The position numbers and the translations under genes are program-made. The notes beneath the pieces were generated by a model. The model saw nothing but the letters and a program-made list of their open reading frames with translations. It was not told where the DNA came from and ran no database searches. This document shows, piece by piece, positions 1 to 8,672 of a stretch of 64,000 bases of DNA. The stretch is taken from contig NZ_BMRZ01000005.1 in NCBI RefSeq assembly GCF_014648895.1, positions 186,001 through 250,000 of the forward strand, in the 5' to 3' direction. Source of the stretch: Streptomyces tanashiensis. Lineage in GTDB: Bacteria; Actinomycetota; Actinomycetes; Streptomycetales; Streptomycetaceae. Each line of letters starts with the position of its first letter. Position 1 is the stretch's first letter.

Positions 1-36
1 GCCGCGCTGCGCTCGACCGGCACGAAGCTGAAGTAA
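1..36 (+). CDS. 3' end of an unidentified gene (partial)
   Basis: The first 11 codons read as an open frame ending AALRSTGTKLK and TAA, followed within about 14 bases by a strong hairpin terminator. This fits the tail of a gene that begins before the window. Too little is visible to name a product. Confidence 0.5.
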   Translation, partial: AALRSTGTKLK

Positions 37-49
37 GCGTGTGAACGAC

Positions 50-79
50 GGGCCCGGTACCTCCTGAGGTGCCGGGCCC
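50..79 (+). terminator. Hairpin terminator after the partial gene
   Basis: A 12-base inverted repeat (GGGCCCGGTACC / GGTGCCGGGCCC, one mismatch) has a 6-base loop. There is no U-run, as is usual in Streptomyces. It separates the partial upstream gene from the aminotransferase. Confidence 0.7.
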
Positions 80-104
80 TCGTGCGTCCGACGGGAAGGG
101 CCTG

Positions 105-1262
105 ATGTACGACTTCGACCGGGAGATAGACCGGCACGGGACCTGGTCGGTCCAGTGGGACGGCGTGGCGGACCGCTTCGGCGTCTCCGACCTGCTGCCC
201 TTCACCATCTCCGACATGGACTTCGCCTCCCCGCCGGAGGTCCTCGCGGCCCTGCGCGAGCGCGTCGACCACGGGGTCTTCGGCTACACGGACTGGCGGC
301 TCGGCGAGTTCCGGGAGGCGATCCGCCACTGGTACGCCAGCCGGTACGGCGCCGAGATCGACCCCGGCACCCTCGTGTACGCGCCGTCCGTGCTCTCCCA
401 GCTCTCGCAGCTGCTCCAGATGTGGACCGCCCCCGGCGACGGCGTGGTCGTCCACACCCCCACGTACGACGGCTTCCGCAAGGCCGTCACCGGGCTCGGG
501 CGCGAGCTGCGGGGCGTCCCGGTCGGTGACCTGGAGGCCCTGGAGCGGGAGCTGGCCCGGCCGGACAGCCGGATGCTGCTGCTCTGCTCCCCGCACAACC
601 CGACCGGCCGGGTGTGGACGGAGGAGGAGCTCAGGGTCTTCGCCGAGCTGGCCGAGCGGCACGGCGCGGCCGTCGTCAGCGACGAGATCCACGCCGACCT
701 GACGACCGACGGCCACCGGCACATCCCCTGGACGCGGATCGCCGAGCCGGGACGGGGCCGCCGCTGGGCCCTGGTCACCTCCGGCACGAAGGCCTTCAAC
801 TTCCCGGCGCTCTCCGGCTCGTACGGCATGATCGGCGACCCCGACGAGCGCCAGGCCTTCATCCGGCGCATGGAGACCGGCGAGGGGCTCGCCTCGCCCG
901 CGGTCCTCTCCCTGACCGCCCACATCGCCGCGTACCGGCACGGCGCGGCCTGGCTGGACGAGCTGCGCGCCTATGTGGCGGGGACGATGGGCCTGCTCCG
1001 CGAGCGGCTGGCGGGTCTGCCGGGCGTGGACTGGACGCCCCCGCAGGCCGGCTATCTGGCCTGGATCGACCTGCGGCCGCTCGGGATCGAGGAGAGCCGG
1101 CTCCAGGAGGAGCTGGTGACGGTGGAGAAGGTCGCGATCATGCCGGGCGGGGTGTACGGCACGCCCGGCTTCGTCCGGCTGAACGTCGGGTGCCCCCGGA
1201 GCAAGGCCGAGCGGGGCGCGGACGCGCTGGTCAGGGCGGCGGAGCGGCTGCGCCGCGGCTGA
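105..1262 (+). CDS. MalY/PatB-type PLP aminotransferase (C-S beta-lyase)
   Basis: This 385-residue fold-type I PLP enzyme belongs to the MalY/PatB subgroup, which usually cleaves cystathionine or other C-S bonds to thiol, pyruvate and ammonia. The N-terminal 'LPFTISDMDF' block is typical of the subgroup. 'SPHNPTG', 'SDEIHADL' and the PLP-lysine segment 'SGTKAFNFP' (Lys about 229) are all present. I chose ATG 105 because GGGAAGGG lies just upstream; an in-frame GTG at 69 falls inside the terminator hairpin. Cytoplasmic. It stands alone between a terminator and a secreted-protein gene, so its substrate cannot be read from context. Family call is firm; lyase versus transaminase activity is not. 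Confidence 0.88.
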   Translation: MYDFDREIDRHGTWSVQWDGVADRFGVSDLLPFTISDMDFASPPEVLAALRERVDHGVFGYTDWRLGEFREAIRHWYASRYGAEIDPGTLVYAPSVLSQLSQLLQMWTAPGDGVVVHTPTYDGFRKAVTGLGRELRGVPVGDLEALERELARPDSRMLLLCSPHNPTGRVWTEEELRVFAELAERHGAAVVSDEIHADLTTDGHRHIPWTRIAEPGRGRRWALVTSGTKAFNFPALSGSYGMIGDPDERQAFIRRMETGEGLASPAVLSLTAHIAAYRHGAAWLDELRAYVAGTMGLLRERLAGLPGVDWTPPQAGYLAWIDLRPLGIEESRLQEELVTVEKVAIMPGGVYGTPGFVRLNVGCPRSKAERGADALVRAAERLRRG

Positions 1263-1367
1263 CGGGATACCGGGAGGCGGGGTGTCGGCGGCGTGATCTA
1301 GTCTGCGCTGACCGAGCCCCGATGTCCGTGGGCCGGAGACCATGTTTTTCTGGGGGGTCTCTTCATC

Positions 1368-3365
1368 GTGCGCAAGCGCACTCTCTCGGCCGCGACCTCG
1401 TTCGCGGTCCTCGTCAGCTCCGCGGCCCTGGTCGCGGGCGCGGCCGGCCAGGCGGCCGCCGACAGCAGCAAGGCCCTTCCGCTGTCGTCCGTGGGCGACA
1501 TGGTGGTGGACGGCGTCCACCGGAAGATCTTCGTCAGCGACCCGTACCTCGGGAAGGTCGTCGCGACCGACTACGCGGGCACGGTGCTGAGCACCGTCAC
1601 CGGCCTGCCCGGGGTCACCGGGCTCGCCCTCTCCGCCGACTCGGGGAGCCTGTACGCCGCGGTGCCGGGCGCCGACGCCGTGGTCGCCCTGGACGCGCAG
1701 GCGGTGACCGAGCGGGCCCGGTACGCCACCGGCGAGGGCACCGACCCGCAGTACGTGGCCTCCGCGGGCGGCAGGATCTGGTTCGGCTACGGCACGAACG
1801 AGGACGGTGACATCGGTTCGATCGACACGTCCGGCGAGCAGCCCGTGGTGACCCTGGGCCAGGACGCGGAGATCAACTACTCCGGCGCCCCGCGGCTCGT
1901 CGCCTCGCCGACGGACCCGAACGCCATCGCCGCCGTGTCCTCGTACTACCACTGGTTCCGGATCGGTGCGTACGACGTGAGCACGGGCACCGCGGTCCGC
2001 ACCGCGCGGTCGTCCGAGTCCGAATCGTCCAGCGGGGGCATGGTCGGCGACCTCGCCTACACCCAGGACGGCAGCCGTCTGATCACGGCATCCGCGGGCA
2101 ACCGCCACCGGGTCTGGCGGACGTCGGACCTCGCCGAGGTCGGGGCCTACGCCAGCTCGTACCACGGCGCCGCCGTGGCCGTCGCCGCCGACGGCACGGT
2201 GGCGGCGGGATCCGTCGCCGCGTACGACCCGGACGTGTTCGTCTACCGGCCGGGCGAGACGAAGGCCGTGCGCCAGTACGACTTCCCCAACACCGGGATC
2301 TACAGCGGTGGCGACAGCCTCGCCTACGGTGCCCTCGCCTGGGAGCCGGGCGGCAGCCGGCTGTTCGCGGTGACCACGGCCAGCAGCGGCGACAGCACGC
2401 GCCTGCACGTCCTGGACCAGCCCACCAAGTCCGTGCCGACGGTCACCGTGAAGGCCACGGCCGGCGTGACGGTCCTCAAGGCGGTCACCGTCTCCGGCAC
2501 GGTCGCGGCGACGCTGGGGCTGCCGGTCGGCACGCCGCTCACCGCGACGCGGTACGACGCCGAGTTCCCGAAGGGCAAGGCGCTCGGCACGAAGAAGCTC
2601 GGGGCGTACGGGTCGTTCTCGTTCACCGACACCCCGACCGCGGCGGGGAACGTCACCTACCGGGTGACGTACGCGGGCGACGCCACGCACGTGGGCGCGA
2701 GCGGCACGGCGCTGGTCAAGGTGGCACCGTTCAAGACCGCGCTCACGCTGGACCAGAACCGTCGCACCGTCAACTACGGCACCAACGTGACGTACACCGC
2801 CACCCTCGGCTGGTCGTACCGGAACCGGGTGGTGGAGATCTGGTCCGACCCGTACGGGGCGGAGCCCAAGCGGCTGCTCAAGCGCGGCACGGTCAACTCG
2901 GCGGGCAAGCTGTCGGTGACGACGAGGATGACCCGCGACACCTGGGTGACCGCGGACTTCGCCGGTGACACCCGCTCCGGCCGCGCCCACGTCGGATCCA
3001 CCGTGTACACGCGGGCCGGTCTGACGACCGCGCTGTCCCGGCACTACAAGTGGTCGAAGATCGGCACCATCTGGTACCAGACGTACCACCAGACCAGCGA
3101 CCCGCTGGTCACCGCGTGGAACAACCCGTACCCGGGCCGCAAGACCAAGTACGAGCTCCAGGTCTGGTCCTCGGGCGCCTGGCGCACCGGCGCCGAGGAC
3201 TACGTCCCGCTGACCAGCGGCGGCATGGCGTACTTCGCGTTCGACGGCGACGGAGCGGCCGGCATCCGCGCCCGGATCCGCACGGCGTACGTGGACGGCA
3301 CGTCCGGTGACGACGTGAACACCACGGTCTACGGCGCCTGGAAGTACTTCAACTTCACCCGCTGA
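1368..3365 (+). CDS. Secreted beta-propeller protein with Ig-like domains
   Basis: This 665-residue exported protein starts at GTG with GGGGGG upstream. It has a Sec signal peptide (basic MRKR, hydrophobic core, cleavage near the AAADS segment at about residue 30). Residues about 40-360 contain YncE/PQQ-like blade repeats such as 'VVDGVHRKIFVSDP' and 'LALSADSGSLYAAVPGADAV'. About 370-460 is an Ig-like beta-sandwich ('VTVSGTV..LPVGTPLT', 'GNVTYRVTYAGDATH'), followed by another beta-rich module. No catalytic motif is visible. It probably acts extracellularly in binding or adhesion, function unknown. It is monocistronic, with a terminator after it. Confidence 0.8.
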   Translation: MRKRTLSAATSFAVLVSSAALVAGAAGQAAADSSKALPLSSVGDMVVDGVHRKIFVSDPYLGKVVATDYAGTVLSTVTGLPGVTGLALSADSGSLYAAVPGADAVVALDAQAVTERARYATGEGTDPQYVASAGGRIWFGYGTNEDGDIGSIDTSGEQPVVTLGQDAEINYSGAPRLVASPTDPNAIAAVSSYYHWFRIGAYDVSTGTAVRTARSSESESSSGGMVGDLAYTQDGSRLITASAGNRHRVWRTSDLAEVGAYASSYHGAAVAVAADGTVAAGSVAAYDPDVFVYRPGETKAVRQYDFPNTGIYSGGDSLAYGALAWEPGGSRLFAVTTASSGDSTRLHVLDQPTKSVPTVTVKATAGVTVLKAVTVSGTVAATLGLPVGTPLTATRYDAEFPKGKALGTKKLGAYGSFSFTDTPTAAGNVTYRVTYAGDATHVGASGTALVKVAPFKTALTLDQNRRTVNYGTNVTYTATLGWSYRNRVVEIWSDPYGAEPKRLLKRGTVNSAGKLSVTTRMTRDTWVTADFAGDTRSGRAHVGSTVYTRAGLTTALSRHYKWSKIGTIWYQTYHQTSDPLVTAWNNPYPGRKTKYELQVWSSGAWRTGAEDYVPLTSGGMAYFAFDGDGAAGIRARIRTAYVDGTSGDDVNTTVYGAWKYFNFTR

Positions 3366-3380
3366 CCCGTCGGCCCCGCC

Positions 3381-3411
3381 GCCCCGCCCACCGGACTCCG
3401 GTGGGCGGGGC
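3381..3411 (+). terminator. Hairpin terminator
   Basis: A near-perfect GC-rich inverted repeat (GCCCCGCCCACCGG / CCGGTGGGCGGGGC) with a very short loop begins 15 bases after the stop of the secreted beta-propeller gene. Confidence 0.8.
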
Positions 3412-3437
3412 TTCGGCGTTCGCGGGATCATGCAGGC

Positions 3438-4928
3438 ATGGACATCCGGATGAGATCCGGGACGGGACACTGGATCCTCTTCACCACCGTCCTCGGGTCC
3501 GGGATGGCGCTGCTCGACTCGACCGTCGTCAATGTCGCCCTGCCGCACATCGGCGAGGACCTGGACGCCGACCTCGCCGTCCTCCAGTGGACGGTCAACG
3601 CCTACATGCTGACCCTCGCCGGGCTGATCCTGCTCGGCGGCTCGCTCGGCGACCGGTTCGGCCGGCGGAAGGTCTTCGTCATCGGGGTGGTGTGGTTCGC
3701 CCTCGCCTCCCTGCTGTGCGGGCTCGCCCCGAACGCCGGGGTGTTGATCGGGGCCCGCGCGCTCCAGGGCGTGGGCGGGGCGCTGCTCACGCCCGGCTCC
3801 CTCGCGCTGATCCAGGCGAGCTTCCACGAGGACGACCGGGCGCGGGCCGTCGGGCTCTGGTCGGGCTTCGGCGGGGTGGGCGCGGCCATCGGGCCGTTCG
3901 TGGGCGGCTGGCTGGTGGACGGTCCCGGCTGGCGGTGGGTGTTCCTGCTGAACGTGCCGCTGGCCGCCGTCTGCGTGCCGGTCGCCCTCCGGCACGTGCC
4001 GGAGTCGCGGGACGAGACCGCGCACGGCCGGTTCGACGTGCTCGGCGCGGTCCTGGGCGCGGCGGCGCTCGCCCTCGTCACGTACGCGCTGATCGGCGCG
4101 GCCTGGTGGGCCGGGGCGGCCGGGGTGCTGGTCGGGGCCGGGTTCGTGGTGGTGGAGCGGCGGCGCGGGGAGCGGGCCATGGTGCCGCCGTCGATCTTCC
4201 GCTCGCGCCTGTTCACCGCGGTCAACCTGGTCACGCTGTGTGTGTACGCGGCGTTCGGCGGTTTCTTCTTCCTGGCGGCCCTCCAGCTCCAGGTGGTCTC
4301 GGGGTACTCGGCGCTGGGCGCCGGTATGGCCATGCTGCCCACGACCGTGCTGATGCTGCTGCTCTCGGCGAAGTCCGGGGAGCTGGGGGAGCGGATCGGC
4401 CCCCGGATCCCGCTCACCGTGGGGCCGCTGCTGTGCGCGGCGGGGATGCTGCTGATGCTGCGGGTCGGGGAGGACGCCTCGTACGTCCAGGACGTGCTGC
4501 CGGCCATGGTGGTGCTCGGGCTCGGCATGACGGCCCTGGTCGCCCCGCTCACCGCCACCGTCCTCGCCTCGGTGGACGTGTCACGGGCGGGCCTCGCGAG
4601 CGGCATCAACAACGCGGCCGCCCGCGCGGCCGGGCTGATCGCGGTGGCCGCGCTGCCGCTGCTCGCCGGGATGGGCCCGGAGGCGTACCTCTCGGCGGAG
4701 GAGTTCGACGCGACGTTCCGGCGGGCGATGCCGATGTGCGCGGGGATCCTGGTGGTGGGCGCGGGCCTGGCCTGGACGACGATGCGGACGCCGGCCGCAC
4801 CGGCGGACTGCCATCCGGAGTGCAAGGTCCACTGCGGGGTGCAGGCCCCGCCCCTGGACCCGGGACAGCGGGACGCCCCCGTCCGGGAGGCCCCCGCCGG
4901 GGAAGGGGACGGAGGGGCCGGCTCCTGA
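3438..4928 (+). CDS. MFS transporter, DHA2 (EmrB/QacA) family
   Basis: This 496-residue integral membrane protein has about 14 predicted TM helices and probably exports drugs or toxic compounds by proton antiport. Motif A-like 'GGSLGDRFGRRKVF' follows TM2. The antiporter motif C is 'GGVGAAIGPFVGGWLV'. TM1 contains the DHA2 signature 'LLDSTVVNVALPHI'. The hydrophilic Cys-containing tail after about residue 450 is unusual and of unknown role. ATG 3438 is the best start; the Shine-Dalgarno is weak. No adjacent regulator is visible, so the substrate cannot be predicted. Confidence 0.9.
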   Translation: MDIRMRSGTGHWILFTTVLGSGMALLDSTVVNVALPHIGEDLDADLAVLQWTVNAYMLTLAGLILLGGSLGDRFGRRKVFVIGVVWFALASLLCGLAPNAGVLIGARALQGVGGALLTPGSLALIQASFHEDDRARAVGLWSGFGGVGAAIGPFVGGWLVDGPGWRWVFLLNVPLAAVCVPVALRHVPESRDETAHGRFDVLGAVLGAAALALVTYALIGAAWWAGAAGVLVGAGFVVVERRRGERAMVPPSIFRSRLFTAVNLVTLCVYAAFGGFFFLAALQLQVVSGYSALGAGMAMLPTTVLMLLLSAKSGELGERIGPRIPLTVGPLLCAAGMLLMLRVGEDASYVQDVLPAMVVLGLGMTALVAPLTATVLASVDVSRAGLASGINNAAARAAGLIAVAALPLLAGMGPEAYLSAEEFDATFRRAMPMCAGILVVGAGLAWTTMRTPAAPADCHPECKVHCGVQAPPLDPGQRDAPVREAPAGEGDGGAGS

Positions 4929-4943
4929 GGCAGACTGGGGCCC

Positions 4944-5357
4944 ATGGCCATCCACGAGAACCTCCTGGGGGGACCGGCCCCCACCCACCTGCCCGACGAC
5001 CCGGGTCCGCGCGAGCTGCTCGCGAACGGTACGGCGCCGGCGGACGTCGCCGCGAAGTACCCGACCTCCTCGCTCGCCTGGGCCCAGCTCGCCGACGACG
5101 CCTACGAGCGCGGCTCGGTCGTCGAGTCGTACGCCTACGCCCGTACCGGCTACCACCGCGGCCTGGACGCGCTGCGCCGCAACGGCTGGAAGGGCCACGG
5201 CCCGGTGCCGTGGGAGCACGAGCCGAACCGCGGCTTCCTGCGCGCCCTGCACGCCCTGGCCCGTGCGGCCGGTGAGATCGGCGAGAAGGACGAGTACGAG
5301 CGCTGCACGACCTTCCTGCGGGACTCCTCGGAGACCGCGGCGGAGACGCTCGGCTGA
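4944..5357 (+). CDS. DUF3151 domain protein
   Basis: This 137-residue soluble protein matches the actinobacterial DUF3151 family over its length. Recognisable blocks are 'ENLLGGPAPTHLP', 'YPTSSLAWAQLADDAY' and 'YHRGLDALRRNGWKGHGP'. The helical pattern resembles a TPR-like fold. It starts 15 bases after the MFS gene and may be co-transcribed with it. A strong terminator follows. Function unknown. Confidence 0.88.
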   Translation: MAIHENLLGGPAPTHLPDDPGPRELLANGTAPADVAAKYPTSSLAWAQLADDAYERGSVVESYAYARTGYHRGLDALRRNGWKGHGPVPWEHEPNRGFLRALHALARAAGEIGEKDEYERCTTFLRDSSETAAETLG

Positions 5358-5390
5358 CGCCTCCCGGCACCTGACGGAGCTCGTCACGGC

Positions 5391-5423
5391 ACGCCCTTTC
5401 CCCCTCCGCGGGGGAAAGGGCGT
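5391..5423 (+). terminator. Hairpin terminator
   Basis: A 14-base perfect stem (ACGCCCTTTCCCCC / GGGGGAAAGGGCGT) with a 5-base loop ends the DUF3151 transcript and insulates the kyn operon. Confidence 0.85.
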
Positions 5424-5574
5424 CCCTGTTGATCGAACTCCGATTCGTGTCATGATGCGCTTGGGACGCGCGCGAAGAAGCACGCCTCCCGAGGGGACCG
5501 GAGCTCCCGTGGCGCCGCAGAGCGTGCACGGTGGAGCGGACCGCTACCCGGTAGCACGTATCGAGGAGACAGAA

Positions 5575-6426
5575 ATGTCCACCTTCCCCGATGCCTCCGG
5601 AGCCGGATCGGTCGTCGACGACCCGAACCTCGACTTCGCGGGCACGACGCCGTACGAGGACTACGTCCAGGCGGACGTCCTCACCCACCTCCAGCACCTC
5701 CGCTCGGAAGACCCCGGCGAGATGGTCTTCCTGGTCACCACCCAGGTCATGGAGCTGTGGTTCACGGTGATCGTCCACGAGTGGGAGACCGCGAGCCGCG
5801 CCCTGCGCGAGGACCGCGTCCCCGTCGCGATGGACGCGCTCAAGCGCTCCGTGCGCGAGCTGGAGGCCCTCAACCACTCCTGGCGTCCGCTCGCCCAGCT
5901 CACCCCCGCCCAGTTCAACGCCTACCGGGCGGCGCTCGGCGAGGGCTCCGGCTTCCAGTCGGCGATGTACCGGCGGATGGAGTTCCTGCTCGGCGAGAAG
6001 TCCGCGTCGATGCTCGTCCCGCACCGGGGCGCGCCGCGCGTCCACGCCGAGCTGGAGAAGGCGCTCCACGAGCCGAGCCTGTACGACGAGGTCCTCGGGC
6101 TCCTCGCCCGGCGCGGCCTGCCCGTGCCGGCGGCGGTCCTCGGCCGTGACCTGGCGCAGCGGTACGAGCCCTCGCCCGAGGTCGAGGCGGTCTGGGCCGG
6201 CATCTACGCGGACGCCGACCAGAACGGCGAGCTCGTCCGGCTCGGCGAGGCCCTCAGCGACGTCGCCGAGCTGGTCTGGCGCTGGCGCAACGACCACCTG
6301 GTGGCGACCCGGCGCGCGATGGGCGCGAAGACCGGCACCGGCGGCTCCGCGGGCGTGGCCTGGCTGGAGAAGCGGGCCCAGAAGAACGTGTTCCCCGAGC
6401 TCTGGACGGCCCGCAGCCATGTCTGA
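5575..6426 (+). CDS. kynA: Tryptophan 2,3-dioxygenase
   Basis: This 283-residue haem enzyme oxidises L-tryptophan to N-formylkynurenine, the first step of the kynurenine pathway. The C-terminal 'GTGGSAG' loop and the upstream His in 'WRNDHLVATRRAMG' align with the haem axial histidine region. 'SGFQSAMYRRMEFLLG' is the conserved substrate-pocket helix. The usual 'HQxxELWF' motif reads 'TQVMELWF', so the distal-pocket His position is Thr. ATG 5575 has GAGGAG upstream. Its end overlaps kynU by 8 bases, which implies translational coupling. Confidence 0.93.
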   Translation: MSTFPDASGAGSVVDDPNLDFAGTTPYEDYVQADVLTHLQHLRSEDPGEMVFLVTTQVMELWFTVIVHEWETASRALREDRVPVAMDALKRSVRELEALNHSWRPLAQLTPAQFNAYRAALGEGSGFQSAMYRRMEFLLGEKSASMLVPHRGAPRVHAELEKALHEPSLYDEVLGLLARRGLPVPAAVLGRDLAQRYEPSPEVEAVWAGIYADADQNGELVRLGEALSDVAELVWRWRNDHLVATRRAMGAKTGTGGSAGVAWLEKRAQKNVFPELWTARSHV

Positions 6427-7609
6427 GACGTACGAGGAGAGGGCCGCCCGCCTGGACGCGGCCGACGGACTGGCCGGGCACCGCGAGAAGTTCGCCCTCG
6501 ACGAGGCGACCGTCTACCTCGACGGCAACTCGCTGGGCGCCCTGCCCGCGCACGTCCCGGCCCGCATGGCCGACGTCATCGGCCGCGAGTGGGGCGAGCT
6601 GCGCATCCGTTCCTGGGACGAGTCCGGCTGGTGGACCGCGCCCGAGCGGATCGGCGACCGGATAGCGCCGATCGTCGGGGCCGCCCCGGGGCAGATCGTC
6701 GTGGGCGACTCGACGAGCGTGAACGTCTTCAAGGCGGTCGTCGCCGCCGCCCGGCTGAGCGGTGAGGGCCGGGACGAGATCCTCGTCGACGCGACGACCT
6801 TTCCCACGGACGGGTACATCGCGGCCTCCGCGGCGCGGATGACGGGTCACGAGATCGTGGCATGCGACCCGGCCGACATGGCGGCCGCGGTGAGCGACCG
6901 CACGGCCCTCGCGCTCGTCAACCACGTCGACTACCGCACGGGCCGGCTCCAGGACCTGCCCGGGCTCACCGCCGCGCTCCACGCGGCGGGCGCGCTCGCC
7001 GTCTGGGACCTGTGCCACAGCGCGGGCGCGCTGCCCGTCGGCCTGGACGCCCACGGCGTCGACCTGGCCGTCGGCTGCACCTACAAGTACCTGAACGGCG
7101 GCCCCGGCTCGCCCGCGTACCTGTACGTCGCCGAGCGCCACCAGGCCGCCTTCGACTCGCCGCTGCCCGGCTGGAACTCGCACGCCGACCCGTTCGGCAT
7201 GACCCCCGGCTACGAGGCGGCGTCCGGCGCGCTCCGGGGCCGGGTCGGCACGCCCGACATCCTGTCCATGCTGGCCCTCGAAGCGGCGCTGGACGTCTGG
7301 GACGGGGTCGATGTCGAGGACGTGCGGGCCAAGTCCCTCGCCCTGACGGACTTCTTCCTGGAGTGCGTCGAGGCGTACGTCCCCGAGGGCCGCGTCACCT
7401 CCGTGACCCCCGCGGCGCACGGCGAGCGCGGCAGCCAGGTGGCGCTGCGCTGCGCGGACGCGCCCGCCGTCATGGCGGAACTGATCAAGCGCGGCGTCGT
7501 CGGGGATCTGCGCCGCCCGGACATCCTGCGGTTCGGCTTCACGCCGCTGTACGTGGGGTTCGTGGACGCGGAGCGGGCGGCGAGGACCCTCGCGGAGGTT
7601 CTTCGGTAG
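6419..7609 (+). CDS. kynU: Kynureninase
   Basis: This 396-residue PLP enzyme hydrolyses kynurenine to anthranilate and alanine. The PLP-lysine segment 'GCTYKYLNGGPGSPAY' (Lys about 223) is diagnostic. 'LDGNSLGALP' near the N-terminus and 'DLCHSAGALPVGL' in the cofactor site are also family marks. The start overlaps the end of kynA by 8 bases, so the two are one operon, and the putative formamidase follows. Anthranilate could feed tryptophan salvage or secondary metabolism; nothing here decides which. Confidence 0.94.
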   Translation: MSETYEERAARLDAADGLAGHREKFALDEATVYLDGNSLGALPAHVPARMADVIGREWGELRIRSWDESGWWTAPERIGDRIAPIVGAAPGQIVVGDSTSVNVFKAVVAAARLSGEGRDEILVDATTFPTDGYIAASAARMTGHEIVACDPADMAAAVSDRTALALVNHVDYRTGRLQDLPGLTAALHAAGALAVWDLCHSAGALPVGLDAHGVDLAVGCTYKYLNGGPGSPAYLYVAERHQAAFDSPLPGWNSHADPFGMTPGYEAASGALRGRVGTPDILSMLALEAALDVWDGVDVEDVRAKSLALTDFFLECVEAYVPEGRVTSVTPAAHGERGSQVALRCADAPAVMAELIKRGVVGDLRRPDILRFGFTPLYVGFVDAERAARTLAEVLR

Positions 7610-7703
7610 GTCGGATCATCGCCTGATCTGCGGGGGTTCCGGGGCTGGTACCGTCCCCGCAGGTCAGGCCGATTCGGCCCCGTACCCGAGAGGTTGGAAC
7701 AGC

Positions 7704-8573
7704 ATGCCGGATCCCGCCGCGCGCGATGCCGCCGAAGAGGCGTCGGCCTTCTCGCACCCGGCCGTAGCCCCGGACGCCACCGCCGCGTACGGCGACCACC
7801 CGGACCAGGTGGTCGACTTCTACGCCCCGCGCGACGGGCGCACCCGGGCCCCGCTCGTCGTCGCCCTGCACGGCGGCGCCTGGCGGGCACCGTACGACCG
7901 GCAGCACCTGACCCCTTTCGTGGACTTCCTGGCCCGGCGGGGCTTCGCCGTGGCGAACGTCGAGTACCGGCGCGGCCCCGGCCTCCCCCATCAGGGCGGT
8001 ACGGCCCCGGTCGCCGGTCGCTGGCCGGAGACCTTCGACGACGTGGCGGCGGCGCTCGACGCCGTGCCCGACCTGGCCGCCGCCCACCTGCCGCAGGCCG
8101 ACCCGCGGCGGACCGTCCTCACCGGCCACTCGGCGGGCGGCCACCTCGCGCTGTGGGCCGCCGCCCGGCACGTCCTGCCCGCGGGCTCGCCCTGGCGCCT
8201 GCCGGCCCCGCCGGAGCTGCGCGGGGTCGTCGCCCTCGCCCCGATCGCCCACTTCGGGCGGGCGGTGGAGCTCGGGGTGTGCGGCGGCGCGGTCACCCAG
8301 CTCCTCGGCGGGGAGGCGGAGTACGCGGCGCGCGCGGCGGCCACGGACCCGTCCGCCCTCCTCCCGACCGGCATCGCGACCACCGTCGTCCAGGGCCGCG
8401 AGGACGCCGACGTGCCGTACGCGGTGGCCGAGGCGTACGCGGAGGCGGCGGCGAAGGCGGGCGAGGAGGTCGGTCTGACGCTCCTGGAGGGCATCGGCCA
8501 CTTCCCGCTGATCGACCCGGCGGCGGACGCGTGCGCGGTGGTGGCGGAGGAGATCGCCCAGCTGGCCTGGTGA
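7704..8573 (+). CDS. Alpha/beta hydrolase, probable kynurenine formamidase
   Basis: This 289-residue esterase-type hydrolase carries the oxyanion motif HGGAW (His about 56) and the nucleophile elbow GHSAGG (Ser about 143). A late 'GIGHFPLID' supplies the likely His, and the Asp is probably in 'EDADVPY'. It follows kynA-kynU on the same strand after 94 bases. N-formylkynurenine must be deformylated between KynA and KynU and no KynB-type cyclase-fold enzyme is present, so formamidase (EC 3.5.1.9) is the best inference; HGGxW formamidases are known in eukaryotes. A generic carboxylesterase remains possible. Confidence 0.75.
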   Translation: MPDPAARDAAEEASAFSHPAVAPDATAAYGDHPDQVVDFYAPRDGRTRAPLVVALHGGAWRAPYDRQHLTPFVDFLARRGFAVANVEYRRGPGLPHQGGTAPVAGRWPETFDDVAAALDAVPDLAAAHLPQADPRRTVLTGHSAGGHLALWAAARHVLPAGSPWRLPAPPELRGVVALAPIAHFGRAVELGVCGGAVTQLLGGEAEYAARAAATDPSALLPTGIATTVVQGREDADVPYAVAEAYAEAAAKAGEEVGLTLLEGIGHFPLIDPAADACAVVAEEIAQLAW

Positions 8574-8594
8574 AGCGGAATTCCCCTGTCCACT

Positions 8595-8623
8595 CGTACA
8601 ACCCTTCGAGAGGATCGCGAGTC
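8595..8623 (+). promoter_or_regulatory. ECF-type promoter for the FG-GAP protein gene
   Basis: CGTACAACCCTTC occurs here and again at 45903, upstream of the ECF sigma factor gene. In both places ACAACC is followed after exactly 14 bases by CGAGTC or CGTGTC. AAC-type -35 and CGTC-like -10 elements are typical of ECF sigma promoters. The predicted transcript would start near 8630 and leave a leader of about 40 bases. Confidence 0.6.
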
Positions 8624-8672
8624 TCATCGGGCGTCGCACTCCCGTGCCCGTTCTTCTCGTGGGGGTTTCACC

